Below are positions 8,653-18,612 of a DNA stretch of 64,000 nucleotides, piece after piece. The DNA is from Wolbachia endosymbiont of Ctenocephalides felis wCfeT. GTDB taxonomy: Bacteria > Pseudomonadota > Alphaproteobacteria > Rickettsiales > Anaplasmataceae. The notes beneath the pieces are model-generated. The model was given only the letters and a program-made list of their open reading frames with translations, ran no database searches and was not told the DNA's origin. Position 1 is the first letter of the stretch. Each line of letters opens with the position of its first letter. Position numbers and translations under genes: made by a program. Location of the stretch: the NCBI RefSeq assembly GCF_012277295.1, contig NZ_CP051156.1:868001-932000 (forward strand), written 5' to 3'.

Positions 8653-10113
8653 GTATCCATTCAGGTGTATGGCTTAAGAAGCAATAGCCAGTAGGTTTTG
8701 AAAAGGATTTAACTTCTTTTGCCTCCAAGTCAAGTACAATGAAATTATCCTCTCAAGAAACATATTTCCCCGTTTCGATTGTGTAAAATATGAAACTTTT
8801 CGGTAAACAACGTAATGCCGAATCTGTCGCTCAGCATAGTTGTTTGTCAGTGGAATATTTTCTGGATCGTCCAAAAATTTCCACATCATCAGATCCGATT
8901 TCATGATATTTTTTGCTACTCGAGACGCTCCAATTGCCTCGGGTAAATTTGATATATTCTTTAAGTAATATCTCGTTCGCTTGCGTAATTTTCTTGCTCT
9001 TCTTATGAACCTTAATGTGTCTATTTCATCCTTTAACAGAGCTTTTTTCAATGCAAATAATTCAGTAGCAACATTCCTTAAATAATACCCCAAAACTTTC
9101 ACTTCGCTATTCCAACTATGAGACAACCTTTCAAAATCTCTTGCTAAATGTGCCCAACAGACCTGCCTTTTCTTGCTGGAAAAGTAGTTGTAAGCTGCAT
9201 ATCTGTCGGTCACTACTAGGTTGTTATTCTTTCCAAATTTACTATTTTCCAGGACTTTCATCCCTCTTGACTCTGTCAATTTGATCACACTTCCTATTTT
9301 GCTCGCAAACATCCAGCACCAGCCCTGTTTACCTTTGTTGTAATGGCTAGTTTCATCGATATGTAAAATTTTGCTCTTGCTTACCTCTTCCTCAATTTGC
9401 TCATATGCTTCTTGGCATTTTTCTGCCACTCTAGCCTCGCTATTTGATACACTACCGACGCTGATATCCAGGTTGAAAATGTCCTTTATAATATTTGCCA
9501 CTTCTTTTTTCGAATTCTTGTAAAATCCACTTAATGCTGCAATTACTGACTTAACTCTTGGACCAAATGTGTCCGCAGTTACTCCTTCTTGTAGCTTGCT
9601 ACTTTTTCTTTTTCCACATCTTTTGCAACGTCCATGCTCTAGTTGATATTCAACTACATACGGCTTGATTTCCGGCAAATCGACCTTTTGATGAGTATAC
9701 GGATCTTTTGATACCGCAATTTCTCCTCCGCACTCACACGTATTGGGCAGTTCTATTTTTACCATCTCATCTGCCTCCATTTTAGGGCGGTAACTGCCTT
9801 TATGTCCAACCTGTGCTCCTACTTTCCTGTCACTTTTTGGCTTATTTTCCCTCATCTTATATAATTCTTTGGAGCTTGGTATAGATGAATTTTTTGAACT
9901 TAAGCCAAGCCTTTCTTTTAACTCAGCGTTTTCGATCCTTAGCGCTTTATTTTCTGCTTTAAGCTCTTCTATTTTTGTTTCTAACTTTTCTATAGTCTGC
10001 TTAAACTTTCGCAAAATTCTAAAAGATCAACCATATTACCTCACAGCCACTCTAGTTTACCTTTTTAGCATTCCTTGTCTACTCTTTATTTTACCGCCCG
10101 GCTGAATGGATAC
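8653..10113 (-). mobile_element. IS66-type element copy C, inserted inside copy B
   Basis: Complete 1461-bp element flanked by a perfect 9-bp direct repeat TCCAAGTCA, so it is a clean, probably recent transposition into the transposase 3' end of another copy in the same orientation. The two direct copies are a substrate for deletion by homologous recombination. Confidence 0.94.
8674..10014 (-). CDS. IS66 family transposase (copy C)
   Basis: Complete 446-residue frame identical in layout to copy A, with the three catalytic acidic residues in place (HIDETS, VVTDRYAAY, NYAERQIR) and the same TTG start with the out-of-frame ATG upstream. Likely functional. Confidence 0.92.
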   Translation of the reverse strand: MRKFKQTIEKLETKIEELKAENKALRIENAELKERLGLSSKNSSIPSSKELYKMRENKPKSDRKVGAQVGHKGSYRPKMEADEMVKIELPNTCECGGEIAVSKDPYTHQKVDLPEIKPYVVEYQLEHGRCKRCGKRKSSKLQEGVTADTFGPRVKSVIAALSGFYKNSKKEVANIIKDIFNLDISVGSVSNSEARVAEKCQEAYEQIEEEVSKSKILHIDETSHYNKGKQGWCWMFASKIGSVIKLTESRGMKVLENSKFGKNNNLVVTDRYAAYNYFSSKKRQVCWAHLARDFERLSHSWNSEVKVLGYYLRNVATELFALKKALLKDEIDTLRFIRRARKLRKRTRYYLKNISNLPEAIGASRVAKNIMKSDLMMWKFLDDPENIPLTNNYAERQIRHYVVYRKVSYFTQSKRGNMFLERIISLYLTWRQKKLNPFQNLLAIAS

Positions 10114-11404
10114 TCCAAGTCAAGTACAATGAAATTATCCTCTCAAGAAACATATTTCCCCGTTTCGATTGTGTAAAATATGAAACTTTTCGGTAAACAA
10201 CGTAATGCCGAATCTGTCGCTCAGCATAGTTGTTTGTCAGTGGAATATTTTCTGGATCGTCCAAAAATTTCCACATCATCAGATCCGATTTCATGATATT
10301 TTTTGCTACTCGAGACGCTCCAATTGCCTCGGGTAAATTTGATATATTCTTTAAGTAATATCTCGTTCGCTTGCGTAATTTTCTTGCTCTTCTTATGAAC
10401 CTTAATGTGTCTATTTCATCCTTTAACAGAGCTTTTTTCAATGCAAATAATTCAGTAGCAACATTCCTTAAATAATACCCCAAAACTTTCACTTCGCTAT
10501 TCCAACTATGAGACAACCTTTCAAAATCTCTTGCTAAATGTGCCCAACAGACCTGCCTTTTCTTGCTGGAAAAGTAGTTGTAAGCTGCATATCTGTCGGT
10601 CACTACTAGGTTGTTATTCTTTCCAAATTTACTATTTTCCAGGACTTTCATCCCTCTTGACTCTGTCAATTTGATCACACTTCCTATTTTGCTCGCAAAC
10701 ATCCAGCACCAGCCCTGTTTACCTTTGTTGTAATGGCTAGTTTCATCGATATGTAAAATTTTGCTCTTGCTTACCTCTTCCTCAATTTGCTCATATGCTT
10801 CTTGGCATTTTTCTGCCACTCTAGCCTCGCTATTTGATACACTACCGACGCTGATATCCAGGTTGAAAATGTCCTTTATAATATTTGCCACTTCTTTTTT
10901 CGAATTCTTGTAAAATCCACTTAATGCTGTAATTACTGACTTAACTCTTGGACCAAATGTGTCCGCAGTTACTCCTTCTTGTAGCTTGCTACTTTTTCTT
11001 TTTCCACATCTTTTGCAACGTCCATGCTCTAGTTGATATTCAACTACATACGGCTTGATTTCCGGCAAATCGACCTTTTGATGAGTATACGGATCTTTTG
11101 ATACCGCAATTTCTCCTCCGCACTCACACGTATTGGGCAGTTCTATTTTTACCATCTCATCTGCCTCCATTTTAGGGCGGTAACTGCCTTTATGTCCAAC
11201 CTGTGCTCCTACTTTCCTGTCACTTTTTGGCTTATTTTCCCTCATCTTATATAATTCTTTGGAGCTTGGTATAGATGAATTTTTTGAATTTAAGCCAAGC
11301 CTTTCTTTTAACTCAGCGTTTTCGATCCTTAGCGCTTTATTTTCTGCTTTAAGCTCTTCTATTTTTGTTTCTAACTTTTCTATAGTCTGCTTAAACTTTC
11401 GCAA
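10091..11404 (-). pseudogene. IS66 family transposase (copy B), 3' end displaced by copy C
   Basis: The frame matches the other transposases up to ...LYLTW and then reads into the left end of copy C (SIHSAGR, stop at 10091). The missing C-terminal 16 residues (RQKKLNPFQ...) are at 8594-8652 on the far side of copy C. The catalytic residues are retained but the C-terminal tail is lost. It has the variants Asn in GLNSKNS and Thr in SVITALS, shared with copy I. Confidence 0.88.
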
Positions 11405-11537
11405 AATTCTAAAAGATCAACCATATTACCTCACAGCCACTCTAGTTTACCTTTTTAGCATTCCTTGTCTACTCTTTATTTTACCGCCCGGCTGAATGGA
11501 TACTTGTTGAGTTACAACACTCTTTGAGACTGTACAC

Positions 11538-13031
11538 TTATTCTGAATCAGCTGATACGCCGGAAGTTTGATAAGCATAATTTGGTGCTTCTTGTGTAAT
11601 TATTATATCATGAGCATGACTCTCTCTCAGCCCTGATGCAGTAATAGCAATAAATTTACAATTTTCCTTCATTTCTTCTATATTTTTATTACCAGTATAA
11701 CCCATTGAAGCTTGCAATCCACCAATTAGTTGATGAATCACTCCTGAAGCTGAGCCTTTAAACGGAACTCTTCCTTCTACTCCTTCTGGCACTAATTTTA
11801 ATTTTGATTCTTTATCTTGAAAATAGCGGCTAGCAGAACCACGTTTCATTGCACTAATAGATCCCATTCCTCTATAACCTTTATATGCTCTTCCCTTATA
11901 CATAATAATCTCACCTGGGCTTTCATCAGTGCCGGCAAAGATTGAGCCAATCATCACAGAATCAGCCCCTGCAGCAATAGCTTTTGCAATATCTCCGGAA
12001 TATTTTATTCCACCATCAGCAATGAGCCTAACATTCCTTGCTTTACATATTTCTGCAACGCTTTGAATTGCAGAGAATTGTGGCACACCAACACCAGTTA
12101 CTATCCTGGTTGTACAGATTGAACCAGGTCCTATACCAACCTTAACCGCATCAACACCAGCATCAATTAATGCTTCTGCTGCTTCCTTCGTTGCAATGTT
12201 ACCTCCAATTAGCTGTACCTCAGGATGCATTTTTTTTATTTCTTTAATGGTGTTAATAACGCCAGAAGAGTGACCATGAGCAGTGTCTACAACAATCACA
12301 TCAACTTCTTCTTTAATTAAAGCTTCGCATCTTTCTATACCATCTTTTTTACCTATTCCAACTGCAGCAGCAACTCTAAGCCTCCCCTTACTGTCTTTGC
12401 ATGAATTTGGATAACGACTATATTTTTCAATATCTTTAACAGTAATCAGGCCTATACAATAAGAATTTTCATCAACTACTAAGAGCTTCTCTATTCTATT
12501 TTCATGTAATAACCTCATTGCAGATGCGCTATCCACCTCTTGCTCTCGTACAGTTACTAACTTTTCCTTTGTCATAACTTCAGAGACTTTTACATCCATA
12601 TCTTCATCTTCAATGAATCTAACGTCTCGGTTGGTTAAAATTCCAACTAATTTGCGTTGGTCAACTACTGGAATTCCGGAATAATTGTGCTCTCTCATCA
12701 ATGAAATTGCTTCCGCAACTGTTTTGTCCGGAGAGATTGTAATTGGATTATATACAATCCAACTTTCATATTTTTTTACTTTTCTTACTTCTGAAACTTG
12801 TTCCTCTATTGATAAGTTTTTATGTATACAGCCTATTCCCCCATGCTGAGCAATAGCTATTGCAAAATTAGACTCAGTGACAGTGTCCATTGCAGAGGAT
12901 ATAAGAGGAATATTAAGTTCTATACTGTTTGTTAAATAAGTCTTTGTATCCGCATCACGAGGCAGTATATCAGAATATGCTGGCAAAAGGAGTACATCAT
13001 CAAATGAATAACAGACTTCTACTTTCTTCAT
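11538..13031 (-). CDS. guaB: GuaB, inosine-5'-monophosphate dehydrogenase
   Basis: Oxidises IMP to XMP with NAD, the first committed step of GMP synthesis. 497 residues, the usual bacterial length. The (beta/alpha)8 barrel is split by two CBS domains (about residues 95-205; SVMTKEKL-type and [12 protein letters not shown] regions). The catalytic cysteine sits in GPGSICTTR (about residue 305) and the mobile flap/IMP site in YRGMGS. Start ATG 13031 ([15 protein letters not shown]) is typical. The stop lies about 35 bp from the left end of IS66 copy B, so the upstream rearrangement has not touched it. Confidence 0.97.
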   Translation of the reverse strand: MKKVEVCYSFDDVLLLPAYSDILPRDADTKTYLTNSIELNIPLISSAMDTVTESNFAIAIAQHGGIGCIHKNLSIEEQVSEVRKVKKYESWIVYNPITISPDKTVAEAISLMREHNYSGIPVVDQRKLVGILTNRDVRFIEDEDMDVKVSEVMTKEKLVTVREQEVDSASAMRLLHENRIEKLLVVDENSYCIGLITVKDIEKYSRYPNSCKDSKGRLRVAAAVGIGKKDGIERCEALIKEEVDVIVVDTAHGHSSGVINTIKEIKKMHPEVQLIGGNIATKEAAEALIDAGVDAVKVGIGPGSICTTRIVTGVGVPQFSAIQSVAEICKARNVRLIADGGIKYSGDIAKAIAAGADSVMIGSIFAGTDESPGEIIMYKGRAYKGYRGMGSISAMKRGSASRYFQDKESKLKLVPEGVEGRVPFKGSASGVIHQLIGGLQASMGYTGNKNIEEMKENCKFIAITASGLRESHAHDIIITQEAPNYAYQTSGVSADSE

Positions 13032-13162
13032 AGGCTTTATTTAAAGTTTACATACAAATTAATGAAATTGCAACAGATCATTACAAGATGACAAGAAAGC
13101 CTGTAAAAGCTATAGAAATTTAATAAAGAGAATTTTGCAAAAGCCCATTTTTAAATTACACT

Positions 13163-14704
13163 ATGATTTTGAATTTACAACTTATGCCAAGTAGACTTAT
13201 GGTTAAATCTTTTTCAGTATTACTTATATGTCTACTTGCTTTATATATAGTACTGCCAAATTTCATTGATAATCAGTTTTTCATCTCGAAAAAAAAAATA
13301 AATCTAGGGCTTGACCTCAAAGGAGGAGCATCTTTACTTCTCGACGTAGATTTTGATTTCTACCTGAAAGAAAGGCTGGGTATGTTAGCAGATGAAATGA
13401 AAGAAAACTTACTAGCACAAAATATTGAATCCAGTGTACAGAATAAGGAGCAAATAATTGTGACTCTAAGCAATACTGATGACCATAAGAAAGCCTCAGC
13501 GTTGATTGGTAAAATAAATCCAAATTTAGAGCTGAGCAAACAAGGCACTACCATTTTGGTTTCATACAAAACTCACTATAAAAATTCTTTAATTAATAGA
13601 GTAGTTGCAGAATCAATAAGCAACGTCCAGCGACGCTTAGATAAACTTGGTACAAAAGAAGTCAGTGTGCAAAAACAGGGGCAGAATAAAATATTAGTGC
13701 AAGTGCCTGGAGTAGAGGATACTGAACAAATAAAATCTTTACTCGGTAAAACTGCTAAACTAGCTTTTCACTTAGCAAACAGTAATGTAGCTTCAATGCA
13801 GGATATAGATCATGAAACTACAGTGATGCTAAAGGATGCTTTAGGGAATTCTTATCCAATATTTCGCAAAACAGAAATAGGTGGTGATTCATTAGTTAAT
13901 GCATCAGTGAGATTTAGCTCCTTAGGTAAGCCAACAGTACATTTTAAATTTGACAGCATCGCAAGCAAGAGATTTGCAAAAATCACTAAAGAAAATGTTG
14001 GAAAACCTTTTGCCATTGTTCTGGATAACACAGTTTTAACTGTACCGACAATACGTGAGCCAATTTTAAATGGAGAAGGAGAAATAAGCGGTAACTTCAC
14101 CGAAAAGCAGACAAGTGAACTTGCTATACTCTTAAAATCTGGAGCATTACCAGCACCATTAAAAATAATTGAAGAAAAAAATATTGGCCCAAGCCTTGGA
14201 GAAGAATCAATAAAAGCAGGTGAGTTAGCAGCAATAATTTCTATTTTTGCTGTAGCTTTATTTATAATTATCACTTACGGTAGATTAGGATTACTCGCTT
14301 CAGTTGCACTGCTTGTTAATGTTATCTTTATATTACTTATTTTGACTTTCCTTGAAGCAACCTTAACATTACCTGGAATTGCTGGTATTGCATTAACTGT
14401 TGGCATGTCAGTTGATGCAAACGTCTTAATATTTGAGCGCATTCGTGAAGAAATTAGATCGGGAAAAAGAACGGTACGCGCAATTGAAGAAGGATTTAAG
14501 AACGCTATAAAAACAATTCTAGATTCAAATATTACCACATTAATTGCTGCAGGAATAATGTTTGCCATTGGTAGTGGAGCAATCAGAGGATTTTCTATTA
14601 CTTTATCAGCTGGAATTTTATGCTCGATGTTTTCTGCAATTACAGTCACAAAACTTTTAATAGAATTGTTTGCCGATCCGGAAAATCTTGCGCTTTCAAC
14701 CTAA
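13163..14704 (+). CDS. secD: SecD, protein translocase subunit
   Basis: Inner-membrane SecDF partner that uses the proton gradient to pull secreted proteins through SecYEG. 513 residues: TM1 near residues 15-35, the D1 motif GLDLKGGASLLLDVD, a long periplasmic P1 domain, then five TM segments (about 355-500) with the D4 motif GMSVDANVLIFERIREE. SecF is not fused and not in the window. ATG 13163 was kept, but ATG 13184 (MPSRLMVKS) is also possible; neither has a clear ribosome-binding site. YajC, the accessory subunit, is elsewhere in the window at 27.4 kb. Confidence 0.96.
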   Translation: MILNLQLMPSRLMVKSFSVLLICLLALYIVLPNFIDNQFFISKKKINLGLDLKGGASLLLDVDFDFYLKERLGMLADEMKENLLAQNIESSVQNKEQIIVTLSNTDDHKKASALIGKINPNLELSKQGTTILVSYKTHYKNSLINRVVAESISNVQRRLDKLGTKEVSVQKQGQNKILVQVPGVEDTEQIKSLLGKTAKLAFHLANSNVASMQDIDHETTVMLKDALGNSYPIFRKTEIGGDSLVNASVRFSSLGKPTVHFKFDSIASKRFAKITKENVGKPFAIVLDNTVLTVPTIREPILNGEGEISGNFTEKQTSELAILLKSGALPAPLKIIEEKNIGPSLGEESIKAGELAAIISIFAVALFIIITYGRLGLLASVALLVNVIFILLILTFLEATLTLPGIAGIALTVGMSVDANVLIFERIREEIRSGKRTVRAIEEGFKNAIKTILDSNITTLIAAGIMFAIGSGAIRGFSITLSAGILCSMFSAITVTKLLIELFADPENLALST

Positions 14705-14770
14705 CTACAGAGTCAACCAGTTGTAAAAATTCTATGTTTATTTTTTCAGTAAATTGATTATGCTAGGAGC

Positions 14771-15844
14771 ATGCAAAAACGTCATATAACTATTTTATCC
14801 ATATTACTGCTCATAATAGGCGTATTGTTTTTAATGCGTCCTATGCTTTTTCCATGCTTGATGTCTATCCTTGTTGCATACCTATTCAATCCGCTGGTAG
14901 TAAAATTTGAAAAATATAAAATACCACGTTTATATTCTGCAGTTTTTATAGCGCTTGCTCTATTGATAGTTTTTATAATAACCACCGCATTCGTTTTGCC
15001 TATCATACACTTTCAAATTGCCTCAATATCAAATTTCTTAATAAGTAAAGCACCTTCATTAAAGTTTATAATCATACCATCCATGCGGGAATTTTTAAAT
15101 ACAAAAGTTGAGAATGAGATGTTTGGCAATTTATCTAAAAATTTAGCAGAAAACTACAACAACTATGTGACTTATTTTATCAAGGCTCTTAATGTTGGGT
15201 GTAATTCCGTAATTCAAATACTAAGCTCAAGCTTTAGTTTAATTCATGTGATATCATTAATCGTAATAACGCCAGTAGTGTTTTTCTACGTACTGCGGGA
15301 TTGGCCTTTGATTGTAGCAAAAGCCAGTAAATTAATTCCAGCTCCTTATAGAAAAAAAGTTGCAGATTATTTTTCAAAGGTAGATTTTATCATATCTCAT
15401 TACCTGAAAGGTCAAGTTAATGTCTGTATTATTATGACAGTATTTTACTCTGTCGGTCTTAGTGTGATTGGGCTAGAACACTCCATTTCAATTGGAATCC
15501 TGTCAGGAGCATTAACATTTATACCTTATATAGGACCACTACTATACACAACTATCGGGTTTTTAAGTGCTATCACAGAGTTTAGCGAGTGGTTTGGAAG
15601 TTTAGCTGTTCTATCGTTATTTTGTATAGGGCAGCTAATAGATGCAAATATACTTGCTCCTTTATTGATAGGAAAAAAGGTTCACATACATCCTACCGTA
15701 ATTATCCTTGGAGTTGCTATATGCGCTTCTTACTTTGGACTTATAGGTGTACTATTTTTCATTCCAATAATAGCAGTATTTAATGTGTCAGTAAAGTACG
15801 CAGTAGATCAATATCTAAGTAGTGAATTTTACAAAAAAGGCTAA
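14771..15844 (+). CDS. AI-2E/PerM family transporter-like membrane protein
   Basis: 357 residues with about seven or eight hydrophobic segments: a pair at residues 5-75, one near 145-175 (SLIHVISLIVITPVVFFYVLRDW) and a C-terminal block including the family signature GALTFIPYIGPLL and LIGKKVHIHPTVI. This is the AI-2E (PerM/TqsA/YdbO) permease family. The substrate is unknown; some members are Na+/H+ antiporters. It ends 4 bp before the likely GTG start of the next gene, suggesting translational coupling. Confidence 0.9.
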   Translation: MQKRHITILSILLLIIGVLFLMRPMLFPCLMSILVAYLFNPLVVKFEKYKIPRLYSAVFIALALLIVFIITTAFVLPIIHFQIASISNFLISKAPSLKFIIIPSMREFLNTKVENEMFGNLSKNLAENYNNYVTYFIKALNVGCNSVIQILSSSFSLIHVISLIVITPVVFFYVLRDWPLIVAKASKLIPAPYRKKVADYFSKVDFIISHYLKGQVNVCIIMTVFYSVGLSVIGLEHSISIGILSGALTFIPYIGPLLYTTIGFLSAITEFSEWFGSLAVLSLFCIGQLIDANILAPLLIGKKVHIHPTVIILGVAICASYFGLIGVLFFIPIIAVFNVSVKYAVDQYLSSEFYKKG

Positions 15845-15848
15845 TGAT

Positions 15849-16490
15849 GTGCAGTTGAATCTATTTAACAATAGCCAAGTTGATTATAGTCAGCAGAATT
15901 ACGTTATATTGGACGAAAATAAGCATATATATAATTTGATAGTTGAAGATTCTTCTTGGAGTTCTCTAATTCTTTTCGGATCTAAAAGTTCCGGTAAAAC
16001 ACATCTTGCTCATATTTGGCAATCGATAAATGATGCCATCTTTATCAACGTAAATAATTTTGTAAGTGATATTAGGTATAGCAGCGCTTTTATATTGGAA
16101 GATATACACAATATTAAAGATGAAACGATGCTATTACATTGTTATAATTACATGAAAGAAAATAATAAGAGACTGCTAATGACTTCTGCAGTCACATTAA
16201 AAAAGCTAAATTTCAAACTAAAAGACTTGAGCTCTAGAATGCTTGCAACAACTAGTGTAAAAATTCCCTCAGCAAGTGAAGAGCTATTAAGAATTGTATT
16301 GATGAAACATTTTTCAGATAAACAATTAAAAATAGATTTAAAGGTAATTAATTATATTTTAGCGAGAGTAGAACGCTCTTTTTGCAGTATTAATAAGATT
16401 ATAGAAAAAATAAATAATGAGTCTTTAGGATCAAATATAACTATTCCTTTTATTAGTACATTATTGAAAAAAAGACATCACGCTCTCTAA
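15849..16490 (+). CDS. Hda-like/DnaA-type P-loop ATPase
   Basis: Short DnaA-like protein. The Walker A is FGSKSSGKTHL and a degenerate Walker B region reads SAFILEDIHNI, followed by a lid/C-terminal region resembling HdaA, the regulator that stimulates ATP hydrolysis on DnaA. I prefer GTG 15849 because it gives VQLNLF, a clamp-binding-type N-terminus (QLxLF) typical of Hda; a longer frame from ATG 15822 overlaps the permease gene. An AAGG lies just upstream of the GTG. No DNA-binding domain IV is present, unlike true DnaA. Confidence 0.8.
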   Translation: MQLNLFNNSQVDYSQQNYVILDENKHIYNLIVEDSSWSSLILFGSKSSGKTHLAHIWQSINDAIFINVNNFVSDIRYSSAFILEDIHNIKDETMLLHCYNYMKENNKRLLMTSAVTLKKLNFKLKDLSSRMLATTSVKIPSASEELLRIVLMKHFSDKQLKIDLKVINYILARVERSFCSINKIIEKINNESLGSNITIPFISTLLKKRHHAL

Positions 16491-16655
16491 AGCATTATGC
16501 TAAAAATCTGTTAACATTCATGACATTCAAATTATTTATATTAGAACTATAATAAATATTATGTTATAATAAATATAGATTTAAAAAATACTCTATATTT
16601 TAATAGAATATGTTTTATAGGGTGTTTTTATAGATTTTATGTTATAATTTTAACC

Positions 16656-16826
16656 ATGATGAAAATGAGATCAAATTTAAAAAAAAGGTTAAGGCGAAGG
16701 TTTGTGGTGTTTATTCTATTGTTAAATGCTTTCTTTGCCTCGTATTTTTTCATAAGAAATACAGATGATACCTCAAACAGAATTATAGTTAAAGAAATAA
16801 ATATAGGAGCTAATAATGACAAGTAA
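16656..16826 (+). CDS. Small 56-aa single-TM protein overlapping the recombinase start
   Basis: Starts MMKMRSNLKKRLRRRF, then a hydrophobic segment (VVFILLLNAFFASYFFI) and a polar tail to TAA 16824. The basic N-terminus followed by one TM suggests an inner-membrane protein with cytoplasmic N-terminus. It overlaps the ATG of the Xer gene by 11 bp, which suggests coupling. A TATAAT at 16643-16648 is too near the ATG for a useful leader. No family was recognised; an FtsB/FtsL-like divisome protein was considered but there is no coiled coil. Confidence 0.45.
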   Translation: MMKMRSNLKKRLRRRFVVFILLLNAFFASYFFIRNTDDTSNRIIVKEINIGANNDK

Positions 16827-17814
16827 GCAGCTGAAAGATAAGAAAGAAAATTTTTACATAACATATTATATAGATGCTTTAATCTCAGAGAGGTCTGCTA
16901 CACAAAATACTTTAGAGAGTTATCGTTCAGATTTGTATCAACTCGAAGAATTTTTACAAGCAGGTGGCACAACTTTAGTAGGTGCAAACAAAACTAATAT
17001 CAAAGATTATGTAAAATATTTGTGTGCACAACAAAAGTATAAGAGTAGCTCTATATCAAGAAAAATATCTGCTATGAAAAACTTTTATAAATGCTTATTT
17101 AATGATGGAATAATAGACATTAATCCTGCACCAGCTAATGATGATGAACTAAAAAATCCAAAAGTTTCTCGTCCATTGCCTAAATATTTGACAGTTGAAG
17201 AAATACTTTTGCTAATGAATACAGTAAGAAAAGCAGCACAAAAGTCAAACAAAGAGATAGGCAGCAAAAGATTATGCGCTATTTTAGATATTCTTTATTC
17301 TTCTGGTATGCGTATTTCTGAGCTCATTAATATGAAATTGCGTGAGGTGCTGCACTTAATAAACAACGATGAAAAAGAGTATTATATCATAATCAAGGGA
17401 AAAAGTGACAGAGAGAGGCAAATTCTTTTCAACGAACAGGCGTTGCAAAGTCTGAAAAATTATTTATCAATACGTGACAATCTTGTTTCTAACGGCAAAG
17501 AATCAGATTGGCTGTTTCCAGGTGATAGACCCAATAAACCAATTACAAGACAACGAATTGGTCAATTATTAAAGGAATTAGCAAGAAAGTGCAATATCGA
17601 TGAAAATAAGATTTCTCCACATGTGATCAGGCATTCTTTTGCCACTCATTTATTAAACAGTGGAGCAAATATTGTATTAATACAAAAAGTCCTTGGGCAT
17701 ACCAATCTTTCTACAACACAAATATACACTCATGTTGCTAATGGAGAGTTGAAGGACAAATTGGCTAAAACGCACCCTATTACACAAATGATTGATAATT
17801 ACGCAAATGATTAA
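16816..17814 (+). CDS. Tyrosine recombinase, XerC/XerD type
   Basis: 332-residue site-specific recombinase with an N-terminal SAM-like domain (about residues 10-105) and a C-terminal catalytic domain. The catalytic set is visible: Arg in SSGMRISEL, Lys in IIKGKSDRER, HxxR in HVIRHSFATHLL, His in LGHTNLSTTQ and the nucleophile Tyr in IYTHV. Length and motifs fit a chromosome-dimer-resolving Xer enzyme rather than a phage integrase. XerC and XerD cannot be told apart here. Start ATG 16816 follows AGGAG at 16805-16809. Confidence 0.92.
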   Translation: MTSKQLKDKKENFYITYYIDALISERSATQNTLESYRSDLYQLEEFLQAGGTTLVGANKTNIKDYVKYLCAQQKYKSSSISRKISAMKNFYKCLFNDGIIDINPAPANDDELKNPKVSRPLPKYLTVEEILLLMNTVRKAAQKSNKEIGSKRLCAILDILYSSGMRISELINMKLREVLHLINNDEKEYYIIIKGKSDRERQILFNEQALQSLKNYLSIRDNLVSNGKESDWLFPGDRPNKPITRQRIGQLLKELARKCNIDENKISPHVIRHSFATHLLNSGANIVLIQKVLGHTNLSTTQIYTHVANGELKDKLAKTHPITQMIDNYAND

Positions 17815-17877
17815 TAATTAACTGATTGTTTTTAGGTTATAAGGAAGTTAAACTTACATTCAGTTTATGTAAGCGTT

Positions 17878-18567
17878 GTGATTCGGAGTTTATTGTTTAA
17901 TATCTTTCTCGTATTGTGGGAAGTATGTTATACTTTTATTACTTTACCTGTAATTCTTTTTCCTGCTTGTATAATCAGTATTTTTCTAGTCTTTTCAATA
18001 AGAGTTGTATTGTTTATGCTTCGCTTATTATGCGGTGTTGGATACAAAATTGAGGGGATGCAAAACATCCCTAATCAGCCTTTTATAATTGCATCTAAGC
18101 ATCAATCTCCCTTTGAGACGTTCATCTTTATATTATTGTTTCAAAAAGCAGTTTTTATTTTAAAGCGTGAATTGAAGTGGATTCCGTTTGTTGGTTTACA
18201 CCTTATGGCACTAAAAATGATTTTCATTGACCGCTCAAACAGTATTGGCTCCATACGCTATATAATAAAATCGGCAAAGGTACATATAAAAAACAACAGA
18301 AACATAATAATATTTCCTGAAGGCATGAGAACAACCGGAAAACAGAAAGTAAAATATCAACCAGGCATTGCAGCTTTATATAGTGCATTGTCTATTCCTG
18401 TGTTACCAGTTACTTTAAACACTGGTTTATTTTGGCCCAAAAGTATACTTTCTTTGAGAAGAAAGCCAGGTAAGGCAACAATAAAAATATTACCTCCTAT
18501 ATACCCTGGACTCAACAAAGATGAACTTTTACAAAAATTAGAGAAGGTAATTGAGAGGAAAATATAA
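17878..18567 (+). CDS. 1-acyl-sn-glycerol-3-phosphate acyltransferase (PlsC-like)
   Basis: Membrane acyltransferase making phosphatidic acid from lysophosphatidic acid. 229 residues; an N-terminal hydrophobic region (residues 5-45) precedes the catalytic block SKHQSPFET (HX4E in place of the usual HX4D, as in many alphaproteobacterial members), then FIDRSNS and FPEGMRT. The start is GTG 17878, with no ATG nearby upstream. It is the last gene before IS5 copy 1. Confidence 0.88.
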   Translation: MIRSLLFNIFLVLWEVCYTFITLPVILFPACIISIFLVFSIRVVLFMLRLLCGVGYKIEGMQNIPNQPFIIASKHQSPFETFIFILLFQKAVFILKRELKWIPFVGLHLMALKMIFIDRSNSIGSIRYIIKSAKVHIKNNRNIIIFPEGMRTTGKQKVKYQPGIAALYSALSIPVLPVTLNTGLFWPKSILSLRRKPGKATIKILPPIYPGLNKDELLQKLEKVIERKI

Positions 18568-18603
18568 TAGGTAGGTACCCTAACTTAAAGTTTTCAGGAG
18601 TCG

Positions 18604-18612
18604 ACCCTATTG
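18604..18612. repeat. 9-bp ACCCTATTG, outer flank of IS5 copy 1
   Basis: Directly abuts the GGCTTTG end of IS5 copy 1. The same 9 bp directly abut the outer end of IS5 copy 2 at 38169-38177. The inner flanks of these two IS copies (CGCTAGAAT and CACTGGGAT) do not match. 9 bp is the target duplication length known for IS903-group elements. Confidence 0.85.

Larger units (their letters stand above)
8573..11503 (-). mobile_element. IS66-type element copy B, interrupted by copy C
   Basis: Outer element of a nested pair. Its right end is 8573-8652 and the rest is 10114-11503; between them sits copy C. The two pieces total 1470 bp, which is 1461 bp plus a 9-bp duplication (TCCAAGTCA at 8644-8652 and 10114-10122). 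The outer flanks (TGAGAAATT and TTGTTGAGT) do not match each other. Insertion of B removed the end of the AAA+ gene on its left. Confidence 0.92.

Noticed and set aside
13852-14649. Long antisense frames within secD
   Set aside because: Shadows of SecD; no start context or family resemblance.
16491-16655. Possible replication-origin-like AT-rich stretch downstream of the Hda-like gene
   Set aside because: AT-rich with repeated GTTATAAT words, but no DnaA-box cluster that I could support; more likely a promoter region.
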